From JAUILH01 sp964230215 (GTDB lineage Bacteria > Bacteroidota > Bacteroidia > Flavobacteriales_D > JAUILH01), in contig CAXRGQ010000007.1 in assembly GCA_964230215.1 (NCBI GenBank), positions 124,001 through 188,000 on the forward strand: a DNA stretch of 64,000 nucleotides, read 5' to 3'. Shown here piece after piece: positions 1 through 9,723 of this stretch. Made by a program: the position numbers and the translations under genes. Numbering within the stretch: the first letter of the stretch is position 1; the number at the start of each line of letters is the position of its first letter. Below the pieces are notes generated by a model, which saw only the letters and a program-made list of their open reading frames with translations, did no database searches and had not been told where the DNA came from.

Positions 1-122
1 ACTTCTTCGCCTTGAACGTTGTCTTTTGGCCTCTCGATTGCGCCGTTACCTCCTGGTTGTGCTATAGAAACACTTGTACCAAGCAGCATAATCGATAAAA
101 AGAGAAATTTAGTTTTATACAT
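1..122 (-). CDS. N-terminal fragment of a secreted protein (cut by window edge)
   Basis: An ATG at 122 (minus strand) opens a frame running off the left edge, giving about 40 residues. The start reads MYKTKFLFLSIMLLGTSVSIAQ and then PGGNGAIERP. A short basic start, a hydrophobic core and a small-residue cleavage site before Gln make a typical Bacteroidota signal peptide, so the product is exported. The mature part is too short to assign a family. The 87 bp between it and the next gene shows no clear terminator. Confidence 0.6.
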   Translation of the reverse strand, partial: MYKTKFLFLSIMLLGTSVSIAQPGGNGAIERPKDNVQGEE

Positions 123-209
123 ATTGGGCTAAATTACAATCCGATTCCATTGAATGAGAAATGTGTATCAAGAATTAATCCACACTTATAATTGAAAAAT
201 CTAAAGAGG

Positions 210-869
210 TTACAGTGTGAGGATTCCTTTGACTAAAAAAATCACACCACCAATTAAGAAAGCAACTCCTGTAAATATGTTGATTCGCTCAATTATTGAT
301 TGCTTTAGAAACTTCCTTAAATAGGCCGCCCCAAAGATTTTCATCACATCAATTGAGAAGAATGTAATCAGCAATGCGGTAAAGAAAATGAAAATATCTT
401 GCCCATCACCATCAAAATCTGCCGCAGCAATTACCATCACACTTAACCAATAAATAAGGACAGATGGATTCATCATATTTAGAAAGAAACCTTTGAGGAT
501 ACTAACCGATTCACTTTTACCTTTTACCTTTTTAACTTTCTTTCCTGCGTCAATCATTCCAGAGTCAATAGCTCCTGTGTCGACAGATTTACCAGATTTT
601 AATAAATAAGCTAATCCAAAAAGAATAAATATAGAGCCCGCGATAATGCCCATGAGCGCTTCCTCATGTGTTAAAAACTCAAGTTGATCAAGAAAAATAT
701 AGCTTAAAACTATGCAGCTTAAGTCGCTAAAGAAGATCCCTAAATCTACATATAAAGCTTGTTTTGTCCCCTTGGTAATACTTACTTCAATTAGGTACAT
801 AAACACCGGGCCAATAAGAATACTGAGTAAAAGTCCGAATGATATGCCCTTCAATATTACTTCTAACAA
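210..869 (-). CDS. LysE/RhtB-family amino-acid exporter
   Basis: A 219-residue polytopic inner-membrane protein of the LysE/RhtB family, which exports amino acids or related small metabolites. The N-terminus carries the family's first helix with the Ile-Gly-Pro motif (SILIGPVFMYL, residues 16-26) and a Gly-rich second helix. About six hydrophobic segments are visible, with a Lys-rich cytoplasmic loop near residues 95-125. The length is normal for the family. The only start that keeps helix 1 is a TTG at 869; the next Met (residue 24) would cut into it. It starts 2 bp after the stop of the upstream adenylating enzyme, so the two are probably cotranscribed. The substrate cannot be read from sequence. 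Confidence 0.8.
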   Translation of the reverse strand: MLEVILKGISFGLLLSILIGPVFMYLIEVSITKGTKQALYVDLGIFFSDLSCIVLSYIFLDQLEFLTHEEALMGIIAGSIFILFGLAYLLKSGKSVDTGAIDSGMIDAGKKVKKVKGKSESVSILKGFFLNMMNPSVLIYWLSVMVIAAADFDGDGQDIFIFFTALLITFFSIDVMKIFGAAYLRKFLKQSIIERINIFTGVAFLIGGVIFLVKGILTL

Positions 870-871
870 AA

Positions 872-2395
872 CTACTTAGCTATAAATTCAGTCCAGTTAG
901 CGTGTAAAGTTTTATTGAGTACTCTAGGGAATTTACTTTGACCACCAATTTTTCCTCTACTCTCCATCCATTTGTAGAACGTATCTACTGGTAAAGCCTG
1001 TACAAAAATCTCTTTTAACGCGTGGTCTCTCTCAGTTCCATAGTCGTCATTCAGTTCGCGTAGATGAGCATCAATCCTTTCCTTCACTTTGTTTGTGTCT
1101 ATATTGATATTGTCCACACCTATGTACCACTGGTGGGCAAAAGATCCATCATACGGCACACCTGCAACAGTGAATTCATTTATAGTAACTCCCAGCTCCG
1201 CGGATGTTTTGGAAATCGCCATATTCATATTATCCACTGACAAATGCTCTCCGCATAAACTTAAGAAGTGTTTGGTGCGACCAGTTATTATAAGTTCAAA
1301 ATTATCTAGGTTGGTAAACTTAATCGTATCCCCGATAAGGTACCTCCAAACGCCTGAGCAAGTCGAGATAAGCAGTGCGTAATCAACACCTTCTTTCACT
1401 TTATGAATTGAAAGAATTTCTGGATTATCGACTAGTTCACCATCTTTAAAATTGTCTTCGTTAAAAGGAATAAACTCAAAGAAAATACCTTTATCCAGCA
1501 CTAACTGCATTGATCCATTGCTTGTACAATTTTCAAATGCCATAAAGCCCTCGGATGCCAGATAGGTATCTAAATAGAGCATATCCGGTCTAAAGTACTT
1601 TTTAATACTTTCTTGATATGGACTAAACGCCACACCCCCGTGCACATAAATTCTTAGGTTAGGCCAAACTTCATGTACAGTGTCCACTCTGTAGTGATGC
1701 TGAATACGCTCACATAAAAGTTGTACCCATGCAGGTACGCCTCCAATAATTCCAATGTCCCATTTATGCGCGTTCTTAGTAATGCTATCCAGTTTTTGCT
1801 CCCAATCTTTTAAAGCAGCAATCTTTTTGTTGGGTTTTCTGAATCTATAAAACCATCGTGGCACTTGCGTAGCAAGAATTCCTGACAGGTCACCTTCATA
1901 ATGCTGTCCTACCTTTGCGAGATCGGCTGAACCGCCAACCATCAATAATTGTTTCGTGTAGAATTCCTTTGGCATGCCAAAGTCATACATACAAAACATT
2001 TGACGGATGGACGTTTGACGCATGGAGTGAATCATATCCATAGAAACTGGTACTCTCTTACTTGGAGACCCAGAGGTACCTGAGGTTAAAGCAAAAAACT
2101 TAATCTTCCCAGGCCATGTTACATTCTCTTCGTCTGCAAGTGTTCTATACCACCATTCATCATGCATCTTGTTATAGTCAAAGACTGGAACATGTTTTTG
2201 AAATTCGGCTATTTTGTTAGTTGAGTTTATGATACGTGAGAAGTTATAGCTCTGACCAAAAGCTGTCTTTTGCGCCTTAGTTAAGAGCTTCATAAGTGTT
2301 TCTAGCTGTAATTTCTCGTTGTAAACAACGGTCTTTTCTAGCCTTGTCTTACGTAACTTAACTACTTCCTGTATAATCGTTCCAACAAATGCCAT
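872..2395 (-). CDS. GH3-family (auxin-responsive promoter family) acyl-adenylating enzyme
   Basis: A 507-residue protein of the GH3 superfamily, named for plant jasmonate/auxin-amido synthetases; this is not glycoside hydrolase family 3. The family adenylates carboxylic acids and conjugates them to amino acids; bacterial members have no settled substrate. Visible motifs are the nucleotide-binding loop ALTSGTSGSPSKRVPVS (about residues 101-117), YLASEGFMAFE in the middle and YLIGDTIKF before the C-terminal lid. The length fits bacterial members. It lies 2 bp upstream of the LysE-type exporter, so an enzyme making or capping an amino-acid conjugate next to an exporter is a reasonable but unproven pairing. 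Confidence 0.85.
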   Translation of the reverse strand: MAFVGTIIQEVVKLRKTRLEKTVVYNEKLQLETLMKLLTKAQKTAFGQSYNFSRIINSTNKIAEFQKHVPVFDYNKMHDEWWYRTLADEENVTWPGKIKFFALTSGTSGSPSKRVPVSMDMIHSMRQTSIRQMFCMYDFGMPKEFYTKQLLMVGGSADLAKVGQHYEGDLSGILATQVPRWFYRFRKPNKKIAALKDWEQKLDSITKNAHKWDIGIIGGVPAWVQLLCERIQHHYRVDTVHEVWPNLRIYVHGGVAFSPYQESIKKYFRPDMLYLDTYLASEGFMAFENCTSNGSMQLVLDKGIFFEFIPFNEDNFKDGELVDNPEILSIHKVKEGVDYALLISTCSGVWRYLIGDTIKFTNLDNFELIITGRTKHFLSLCGEHLSVDNMNMAISKTSAELGVTINEFTVAGVPYDGSFAHQWYIGVDNINIDTNKVKERIDAHLRELNDDYGTERDHALKEIFVQALPVDTFYKWMESRGKIGGQSKFPRVLNKTLHANWTEFIAK

Positions 2396-2472
2396 AGTAG
2401 TCTATGCGTCTTGCAATATTAGCTAAATACGATTACAAAGTAAAGCGAGGATTAATAAAATCATGCACAAAT

Positions 2473-5289
2473 CTAGCTTTCGAGTTCCTTATCAAGAGAT
2501 AAAGTATCGGCTATCAGTGGTTCGGGCTCTATCAACCAATCGTCAGATACTCTGGCTGAATAAACTGCACGGTGGATTCTTTTTCTTGTTCCTAGGCGAA
2601 TTATTTTAGGATTGTGAGCATCTGGATGACTGCGATTACTCAAGAAAATATACAAAATATGGTTCTCAGGATCTGCCCAGATGGAGTTACCGGTAAACCC
2701 TGTGTGCCCAAAGGTCTTTACGGACACTTCTTCTGGAATTCCATACATGCCGCCACCAACAGGCTTGTTATAACCTAGCCCTCTATGGCTATTGTTTTGT
2801 CTACTAATAAAACGTTGAACCGTCTCGTTCGAGATAAATCTAGTTGCCCCATAATAGCCCCCGTTCATTATCATATAAAACAGTTTGGACATATCATGGG
2901 CGGTAGAGAACAAGCCCGCGTTTCCAGATATCCCTCCTAAAAGTGCTGCTGTTGGATCGTGAACATATCCGTGGACTAATTGCTTTCGCCAGAATTTATC
3001 GTCTTCGGTCGGTGCAATCTCTTCCTTATTAAAATACCTCCTTGGTAAATATGCTGTCCTATCCATATTCAAGGGTCGATACACTTGTTCCTGGAGAAAT
3101 TTATCAAAGGCATTGTAATCTATGTCTTCCTCATTTCTGTCTTGTTTAACTAACTCGGGACTGTTGTGAAGAATGTTCCGAATCAACTGATAGAGTAAGA
3201 CAAAATTGGCATCACTGTACTTATAGTCTTTATCATCTCTAAGCCACATTTGATTTAAGGTGATCCAAATCGAATCTTGATAGCAACGCTCCATATAGAA
3301 GTTTTCAGCCACAGGGACATGAAATAGAGTATCATCCTTCCAATCACAATAGTACTTGTCGAACCTACCAATTGAATCCGTCCGATAATCGTAGTATTTT
3401 ATATATGGAATACCCTCTGGAAGTCCCGAGTTGTGCGTAAGTAATTGTTGCCAGGTTATGTGGTCTAGTGTACTTCTTCTTCTAAATAAATGCTGGTATA
3501 TTGTGTCTGGAATATACTTGTATAGCGAGTCCTGAAGCGCGAATTTCTCTTTGTCATAAAGCATCATTGCCGCTACAGTTGTTGCAGCCACTTTGGTAAC
3601 AGATGCCAAATCATAAATGTGATTGTTATCAACTGCCACCTGTTTTTTGTAAGATGAATGACCAAAGGCACCGTCGTAGACTACCATTCCATCTTTAACC
3701 GCCCAAACCTGACAACCCGGAAAAGCTCGATTGTTAATGCCCTCTATGGCAATCCATGATATGGCATAAAGTGAATCAATATCTAAACCAACATCAATTG
3801 GTTTTGTATAGCCCAACCTTGTTTTTGAAATTTTGTTTTCAGCAATACTTCCTGAGTTAGACACACCCCCATAAAGCAATTGACCTAACATATCCCATTC
3901 ATAATCACTGCCAACATTCAACTTAATGATTGTCTCTAATTCAGGAAAATAATTGGCAATTGAATCATGTCCTAAATAAGCTAATACCAAGTTGGTTTGC
4001 GCATCTAAGTCAGTTACTTTTCGAATAAATGCCGTATCTACTTTTGGATTAAAACTATCATCATTTAGAGCAATGATAACCGGCTTTCCTACTAATTTAG
4101 ACCACGCCAGTTTTGTATGTGATGACACATCATTTGCGGAATAATACACAGCTTGTGTGTAATGCGATACTCCTGCACTTAACTTAGGCACCCTATCTCC
4201 AATTCTAACTAGGTTAATTTTATCATGTTCCTCTTTAAATGGTAGCACGTTCTGTTTGTTTTTTACAACACAGATGGCATTCCGAACTAAGTGATTTGCA
4301 AAACTTTGTGTCTTTAATCTGAAATATTTTGCTGTAATATGATTGTGATAGCCATAACGAATAGATTTCGCCCATTGACGTGCCATTATTACCCGCTTAA
4401 GTCGCTGATCAAGAAGGTTTTCGGAAACCTCTCCACGCTCTAACAATTTATTAATTTCTTGCCGAACGTATGATGGATTATTTGAGATAATGGCATCTGT
4501 ACCAAAGTTCAATAGATTCGAAATGTTATGTGAATCAGCGTGATAAATCATTAAACCTTTGAACTTTAAAGCCTTTAAAAGGGAGTCGCTAAGTTGATTT
4601 TGCCGGTGTGGTCTCAGCGTATTTATTCCGGCATTAACAAGTGGTTTGAGCTGATTTTGTAAGAGCTGAATACTTGCACTATCATAAGGTGAGCTAATTT
4701 CCACACATAAGAGAGCTGAGTCTTTTAATAAGCTATCAGTAAGCGGAAGCACAAAATCATTTAGGTAATAGTTTTGTAAGTCATTACTCATTTGGTGGAT
4801 ACCAAGGTCGATGAAATTAATGCCATAGTAATTTTTGATTTTCGTAATAAGACTGCGCATGGAGTCTAGCTCTAATTTACTTGAATGAGAAGCTATTTGC
4901 TGAAAACTAGAGTCTTTGTAATTACCAAGACACGAGTTTAAACTTATTCCGTTGATGCCCTTAAGCTCAACACTATCATTATGTAGCTCAGCCAGCCGTT
5001 CAAAATCTAAATATGAATGCATGTGTCCTGCATACTTAGCGCTGGTGTCTATAGTGCTGGTGTCCAATAATTCATGAATAATAATGCCGTTTATTTTTTC
5101 CGATAAAGACAATGTTGCGATCAAACTATCCGCATATGCTGGATCAATCTGTAGGAATTCAGCACTTAATTCTTCAGGTGCTGAGGCCGTCGCTGTAGGT
5201 TTGTCTTCTTTTGGCCAGAATATAATTGCGAGCACAACACCAATAACCACGATTGCCCCAGCAATAATATACCACCACTTTTTTTGCAT
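2473..5289 (-). CDS. Degenerate GH3 glycosidase domain fused to a class C beta-lactamase-type serine hydrolase
   Basis: A 938-residue envelope protein. Residues 1-27 form a membrane anchor or uncleaved signal (KKWWYIIAGAIVVIGVVLAIIF). Residues about 45-370 resemble glycoside hydrolase family 3 (NagZ-like), with the opening LSLSEKINGIII and the late motif GLMIYHADSHNI followed by LLERGEVSENLLDQRLKRVI. The usual KHFPGHGDT catalytic-loop motif is not found. Residues about 520-920 form a complete beta-lactamase/PBP4-type hydrolase with SVTK (SxxK, near 561), YSDAN (YxN, near 693) and HTGFTG (HxG, near 861). This two-part arrangement is known in Bacteroidota and is thought to act on cell wall. Here the hydrolase half looks active and the glycosidase half looks inactive. 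Confidence 0.8.
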   Translation of the reverse strand: MQKKWWYIIAGAIVVIGVVLAIIFWPKEDKPTATASAPEELSAEFLQIDPAYADSLIATLSLSEKINGIIIHELLDTSTIDTSAKYAGHMHSYLDFERLAELHNDSVELKGINGISLNSCLGNYKDSSFQQIASHSSKLELDSMRSLITKIKNYYGINFIDLGIHQMSNDLQNYYLNDFVLPLTDSLLKDSALLCVEISSPYDSASIQLLQNQLKPLVNAGINTLRPHRQNQLSDSLLKALKFKGLMIYHADSHNISNLLNFGTDAIISNNPSYVRQEINKLLERGEVSENLLDQRLKRVIMARQWAKSIRYGYHNHITAKYFRLKTQSFANHLVRNAICVVKNKQNVLPFKEEHDKINLVRIGDRVPKLSAGVSHYTQAVYYSANDVSSHTKLAWSKLVGKPVIIALNDDSFNPKVDTAFIRKVTDLDAQTNLVLAYLGHDSIANYFPELETIIKLNVGSDYEWDMLGQLLYGGVSNSGSIAENKISKTRLGYTKPIDVGLDIDSLYAISWIAIEGINNRAFPGCQVWAVKDGMVVYDGAFGHSSYKKQVAVDNNHIYDLASVTKVAATTVAAMMLYDKEKFALQDSLYKYIPDTIYQHLFRRRSTLDHITWQQLLTHNSGLPEGIPYIKYYDYRTDSIGRFDKYYCDWKDDTLFHVPVAENFYMERCYQDSIWITLNQMWLRDDKDYKYSDANFVLLYQLIRNILHNSPELVKQDRNEEDIDYNAFDKFLQEQVYRPLNMDRTAYLPRRYFNKEEIAPTEDDKFWRKQLVHGYVHDPTAALLGGISGNAGLFSTAHDMSKLFYMIMNGGYYGATRFISNETVQRFISRQNNSHRGLGYNKPVGGGMYGIPEEVSVKTFGHTGFTGNSIWADPENHILYIFLSNRSHPDAHNPKIIRLGTRKRIHRAVYSARVSDDWLIEPEPLIADTLSLDKELES

Positions 5290-5361
5290 AGTGCAAGATA
5301 CTCCCGTAAATCCCTGATGTACGAGCGTTTAGGTTTACTTTTCAACAAGTATATGTTACGG

Positions 5362-5388
5362 AAAAAGCCGCGCTTTCGCGCGGCTTTT
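5362..5388 (-). terminator. Rho-independent terminator after the 5454-7886 receptor gene
   Basis: A perfect 11-bp stem (AAAAGCCGCGC, 5363-5373, pairing with 5378-5388) and a 4-nt loop. Read on the minus strand the loop is GAAA and the stem ends in a run of five T, as expected for termination 66 bp beyond the receptor stop codon. The stem also ends in TTTT on the plus strand, so it could work both ways, but no plus-strand gene leads into it. Confidence 0.85.
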
Positions 5389-5453
5389 AGATTACACATG
5401 AAAAATATACCTAGCTAAGTTGTTGCGATAATTGGATAGGAAAAAGACTTACG

Positions 5454-7886
5454 CTATTGCATATCTCCCGCACGTGTATCGTCACTTGCATCTCTATCAG
5501 AGATTCGTTTTCTATGTTTAGCTTTAATTTGCTTACCGAAGAAGTAATTAAAGCTCACCCATACCTGGCGTGACTCCCAGTATCGTTTACTTTTAAAATC
5601 GTAGCCATTAAGCTCATCTGAAGTAAAATTGAAATTTCTTGTTTTTAAAATATCCTGAACACGGATGCCAAGGCTACCTCTATTCTTTAAGATTTGTTTT
5701 CTAAATGCTAAATCTATGCCGTACGCTGGTTCTATTATCCCCTGAATCACACGCATTTTACCACGATAATTCATGTTTAATTGGGTAGTCATTCCTTTCT
5801 TAAATCTTGCCGTAGTTGACAAGTTTAAACTCCATCCGTGATTACTGTTACTCCCAAATGCATCTGGATCATCAACAGAGTTATGCCAGAAATTAAGTGT
5901 AGCATTTGAATTAATCATTTTGGTGAAATTGTACCCAGCGATCAACTCTATTCCTTTGAGCTGAGAACTTGCAAGGTTATCATAAGACACCTGAGATATA
6001 CCGCCATCAAGCAAAGATAAATACCTTCTTTTTTGATCTTTAATAAATCGATAATACACGCTACTATTCAAGGTAAACTTCTCCTTTATCAAGCTATGTC
6101 CTAACTCTAAAACATGAATAAATTCTGGCTCTAGAAATGGATTACCTCTCTGTAAAGTGTAAGGGTCATCGTAGGTTGTAAAAGGGTTTATTTCTTCAAC
6201 TTCTGGACGATTGATTCTCCTACTATAACTTAATTGCCATTTATCATACGGTGTCTTGCCATAATTAAAGAATAAGGAAGGAAATAGTGACAAATAGTCG
6301 TTATTAAATGTTTCATTCGTAGTCACCAATTCGGATGTATTAAGTGTTTGCTCAACTCTCAACCCTCCTTTAACCGACCAGTGTTTAAACTGTTTAGCTA
6401 AAGTTGCATATACGGCGTACACATCCTGTACATAATCAAAATCGTTGTTTAGACTTGTATCTGCTTCAAATGCATCAGAATTATAGTTAAAGGACTCAGA
6501 GAAAAAGCTGCTTTCAATACTTCTGCCTGTAAAATGCGTTCCAAGCTCAAGTTTTAAACTATCTGTAATAGGATTTATATAATCTATTCTTGTATTAATA
6601 AGTTCATTTACAACTCCCGTTGTTGTGTTTTGAAGAGCACTGTTTGGATAGACCTGCCCGTAGCTATCTGAAAATATCTCTTGCATTTCATCGCTCATGA
6701 TCATATCAGAAAATGAGTAACGCCCATCGATATCTAAGGTATGACCGGGTTTCTTAAACTTATGCTGCCATCCCCCATTGAATTCATAATTAATAGGCTC
6801 GCTATCAATATCTCCTATTCTTTCAGACGATTGTAGTAGTTCATTATTACTTAAAAACTGATAATTAACTTCTCTGTGCCCATACCCAGACCCTTTACTG
6901 CCTGATGCAGATATATAAAGCGTGTTATGATCATCGGCAAAGTAATCGATTCCTAGACTAGCCATAGGACTGAAATTGTCACGCACCCCTTCATCCGTCG
7001 ACATAAGTGTGTTTATCGTGTCATAAGTGTATATATTCCTGCTCATCGATCCACCATAGCCAAACTCACCTTTCCATGCATTTAATCCCGCATTGATATT
7101 AACCTTTTCGCTTAGAAAATTGAGGTTAATCCCGCCGTTATACTTGTCGTACTGTCCTCTACCGTAGGCCATGCTGAGATTTCCGTTAAACCCTTTGTTT
7201 TCATTCTTTTTAAGAATAATGTTAATGATACCGCTTGTGCCTTCCGGATCATACTTAGCGGAAGGATTCGTAATGATCTCAATTTCTTCAATTGAAGAAG
7301 CGGGAATTTGTTTTAACAATTGGCTAATCGGCACAGCAACAGGTCTTCCATTCACCAAGATATTGACATTCTGGTCGCCACGTAAACTAATATTATCATC
7401 TGCATCAACATCCACCGATGGCACATTTCGCATTACATCTAAACCAGTTCCCCCTGCATTAATTGGATTCTTAGAGGGGTCATACACTTTCTTATCAATT
7501 TCTACACGATATGCACTGCCTTCTTCTTTTATTTCAAGACCTTTCAGCTGCTCGCTAGACTCCAGTGTTATAGTACCCAAGTCCTGTTTTGGATTTTCGC
7601 TGCTCACAGATACATCAATAAACCTGGCTTTGTATCCGATAAAATCTACCTTAACTATATAGTCACCAAATTCAATACCTTTAAGACTAAACGCCCCCAA
7701 CTCGTCACTCATCATACCCGTAATTAATGTAGAGTCTTGATTTAACAAAGTAACTGGAGCGAATAAAATGGGCTCGCTAGTCACTCCATCTACAACAAGC
7801 CCATTTAACTCACCTTTAGGTTTATCATTTGCCCACAAAGGAAAAACGATAAGCGCATTTAAACATATTAGAGAAATCAATTTCAT
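5454..7886 (-). CDS. TonB-dependent-receptor-like outer membrane beta-barrel family protein
   Basis: An 810-residue outer-membrane protein. It has a signal peptide (MKLISLICLNALIVFPLWA), a carboxypeptidase-regulatory-like domain (about 25-115; GELNGLVVDGVTSEP), a plug-like region (about 140-230; GLDVMRNVPSVDVDADDN and ILVNGRPVAVP), then a long beta-barrel rich in alternating aromatic residues up to GKQIKAKHRKRISDRDAS. This matches the outer membrane beta-barrel family (OMP_b-brl_3) rather than classical SusC. It ends in a basic/acidic tail instead of the usual C-terminal aromatic residue. A promoter lies at 7907-7936 and a strong terminator follows, so it is probably monocistronic. The ligand is unknown and no TonB box was identified. 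Confidence 0.85.
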   Translation of the reverse strand: MKLISLICLNALIVFPLWANDKPKGELNGLVVDGVTSEPILFAPVTLLNQDSTLITGMMSDELGAFSLKGIEFGDYIVKVDFIGYKARFIDVSVSSENPKQDLGTITLESSEQLKGLEIKEEGSAYRVEIDKKVYDPSKNPINAGGTGLDVMRNVPSVDVDADDNISLRGDQNVNILVNGRPVAVPISQLLKQIPASSIEEIEIITNPSAKYDPEGTSGIINIILKKNENKGFNGNLSMAYGRGQYDKYNGGINLNFLSEKVNINAGLNAWKGEFGYGGSMSRNIYTYDTINTLMSTDEGVRDNFSPMASLGIDYFADDHNTLYISASGSKGSGYGHREVNYQFLSNNELLQSSERIGDIDSEPINYEFNGGWQHKFKKPGHTLDIDGRYSFSDMIMSDEMQEIFSDSYGQVYPNSALQNTTTGVVNELINTRIDYINPITDSLKLELGTHFTGRSIESSFFSESFNYNSDAFEADTSLNNDFDYVQDVYAVYATLAKQFKHWSVKGGLRVEQTLNTSELVTTNETFNNDYLSLFPSLFFNYGKTPYDKWQLSYSRRINRPEVEEINPFTTYDDPYTLQRGNPFLEPEFIHVLELGHSLIKEKFTLNSSVYYRFIKDQKRRYLSLLDGGISQVSYDNLASSQLKGIELIAGYNFTKMINSNATLNFWHNSVDDPDAFGSNSNHGWSLNLSTTARFKKGMTTQLNMNYRGKMRVIQGIIEPAYGIDLAFRKQILKNRGSLGIRVQDILKTRNFNFTSDELNGYDFKSKRYWESRQVWVSFNYFFGKQIKAKHRKRISDRDASDDTRAGDMQ

Positions 7887-7906
7887 AGTTCTGACATTTA
7901 CTTTAA

Positions 7907-7936
7907 CAAACTTACGGCGGGCATGCCCCCATATAA
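7907..7936 (-). promoter_or_regulatory. Predicted Bacteroidota-type promoter for the 810-residue receptor
   Basis: On the minus strand, TAAGTTTG (7914-7907) matches the -7 consensus TAnnTTTG exactly. TTA (7936-7934, consensus TTG) lies 19 nt upstream. The predicted start of transcription near 7903 leaves a leader of about 17 nt before the ATG at 7886. Confidence 0.55.
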
Positions 7937-8115
7937 TTGTGTATTATTTAAATGGTACAGAATTGCATGAAATCGGGCTAAAATCATTACCAAATTATGG
8001 ACGGAAAATAGCCGGTATCAATATGTTAAAATTTGTTTATAGCTACATACTAACGGTTAATATTCGATACTAAGTAGTTCTGACTAGGATGAATGGTCAA
8101 CTTCTAATCACCTTA

Positions 8116-9420
8116 TTAATTGAATATTACACCATTCAGGAATTTCTGTCTGGCAGCATTGTCTTCGGGGCTCATATTTTTATCTGTCCCGAACTTATAC
8201 ATACAAAACATAAACGTGTGTCCATTATGCTCGCCCACAAACACTTCAAATGTTCTAGTATCACCGCTATACTCGGGGTTAACATCATACGTCCTGGTAG
8301 TTGAGTTGCTTTTTAACTGCTTTTTAGTATAAATCTGAAACGTTGCTTTTTCACATGTAACCCCTCCGAATTTTACTTTTTCCCACTGAACATCCGTTTT
8401 CGCGTAATTGATTTTCGCATTGATGTCCTCTTCAGACACTGGTTTAGCCGAAAAACCTTCTTTCAATTTATTGAATTTACCTTTTAAACCTCCTTGACTT
8501 GAACTTGATTCATCTTGCTCTTTGTATGTAGCACAGTATTTTTCAACGTAAATTAAATCGTCTTCATTAAAAACTGATCTGTAATTATAATGGGAGTTCG
8601 CGTCACGCACAAGATTCTCAATTACCTTATCCTTTAATGCATCATAAGACACTTTACTTGTAGGTAGAGACAATCCCTTGACATAGTAATAGTTATCGCC
8701 TTCACTTTTGGATTTAAACTTGATCTGGTCTTTCGGATTAATATCGTATGATTTTCTATCGTCATTTTTGCTCAGGTCAACATAACTGACCCACAAATAA
8801 GACTCGTTTTGATCTACTTTTGGAATAGCAAATGTTCCATTATCTGTCAGAATATTTTCTGAAGGTTTACCAGCATTGTAATCAATCTTGTATAGTTTTT
8901 TCAGCTGAAATTTATAGATAGGCTCCTTTACCATATTGCCGTATCCATCATCTTTATACTCATACTTATCGATATCCTGTCCAAATACGCGGACTACCAA
9001 ATGATATTCTTCTTCGGTTCTTGCAGAAATACTCGCTACTCTGTCCAAATTGAAATAATTGGTGACATTAGGATAACTAATATATGTGAAGTCACTTGTT
9101 CCGTCAGCGTTAAGAGCAATGGCATCTATGACCTTCTTACCTTCTAAATATTCAGGTCTATACTCCTTATAGTACTGAGCGTTAGACAATGGAAATAATG
9201 CTTTATTTTCTGCAGTGTTTTTGGTTTTAGATTCAAGCGATACGTTCACCAAAATCATGTGGTGATTCTTATAATCGCTGGGTACTGGCACTTTGACATG
9301 CACATTTTTATCAGAATGTGATATTTTGCTGTATGCCTTACCTGACTCATTGTTAAAAATAGATTGACTTACACCGACATGTGTCAGCAGTAAAAAAGCG
9401 AATAGATTTATAGTTTTCAT
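8116..9420 (-). CDS. Secreted protein of unknown function
   Basis: A 434-residue protein with a signal peptide (MKTINLFAFLLLTHVGVSQ). I do not recognise a family. The mature part is hydrophilic, rich in Lys, Tyr, Asp and Asn, and alternates short beta-like stretches with charged loops; a Ser/Gly/Lys linker (DESSSSQGGLKGKFNKLKEG, around residues 300-320) separates two parts. There is no sorting domain or lipobox. Its start overlaps the stop of the small LuxR-type gene by 4 bp (ATGA), so the two are translationally coupled. This suggests the regulator controls, or is made with, this exported protein. No terminator hairpin is visible downstream. Confidence 0.6.
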   Translation of the reverse strand: MKTINLFAFLLLTHVGVSQSIFNNESGKAYSKISHSDKNVHVKVPVPSDYKNHHMILVNVSLESKTKNTAENKALFPLSNAQYYKEYRPEYLEGKKVIDAIALNADGTSDFTYISYPNVTNYFNLDRVASISARTEEEYHLVVRVFGQDIDKYEYKDDGYGNMVKEPIYKFQLKKLYKIDYNAGKPSENILTDNGTFAIPKVDQNESYLWVSYVDLSKNDDRKSYDINPKDQIKFKSKSEGDNYYYVKGLSLPTSKVSYDALKDKVIENLVRDANSHYNYRSVFNEDDLIYVEKYCATYKEQDESSSSQGGLKGKFNKLKEGFSAKPVSEEDINAKINYAKTDVQWEKVKFGGVTCEKATFQIYTKKQLKSNSTTRTYDVNPEYSGDTRTFEVFVGEHNGHTFMFCMYKFGTDKNMSPEDNAARQKFLNGVIFN

Positions 9421-9635
9421 TGGTTCTTATTTATTTGATTAGTAATTAATTCAATTCTGTTCTTGGCTTTCATTTTTTTTAGAATATGAGCTACATGTGT
9501 TTTAGTTGTATTGATGGATGTATACAATTCATTCGCTATTTCTTGATTAGATTTTCCCTCAAGAATTAACGCAAAAACTTGTGCCTCTTTTTTAGTTAAA
9601 TTCATTGTAATTGTTTGACACAAATCTCTTATCAT
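9417..9635 (-). CDS. Minimal LuxR/GerE-type HTH DNA-binding protein (72 residues)
   Basis: Almost the entire protein is a LuxR-type four-helix DNA-binding domain: LTKKEAQVFALILEGKSNQEIANEL, then SINTTKTHVAHILKKMKAKNRIEL, with the recognition helix around residues 41-57. There is no receiver, autoinducer or sensory domain, so its activity may depend on expression level or on a partner. An internal Met (residue 12, start near 9602) would also leave the fold intact. It overlaps the downstream secreted-protein gene by 4 bp and is divergent, across 88 bp, from a membrane-bound TPR/LuxR regulator with a related DNA-binding domain. Cross-regulation at the shared 9636-9723 region is plausible but inferred. 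Confidence 0.75.
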   Translation of the reverse strand: MIRDLCQTITMNLTKKEAQVFALILEGKSNQEIANELYTSINTTKTHVAHILKKMKAKNRIELITNQINKNQ

Positions 9636-9723
9636 CTTGGGTACTATTTGTCATTCGAAAGGATGATTTTTAATCTGGAGACCCTATAATTATTGAAGAT
9701 TAATTGTACCTTCATTCTTCAGG

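Noticed and set aside
5166..5399. A 77-residue minus-strand frame spanning the terminator and the start of the fusion gene.
   Set aside because: It overlaps the N-terminal coding region in another frame, crosses a strong terminator and resembles no known protein.
9636..9723. Searched for a TTG/TAnnTTTG promoter in the divergent LuxR intergenic region.
   Set aside because: Only imperfect matches (TACTATTTG, TACCTTCA) with wrong spacing were found, so no promoter is called there.
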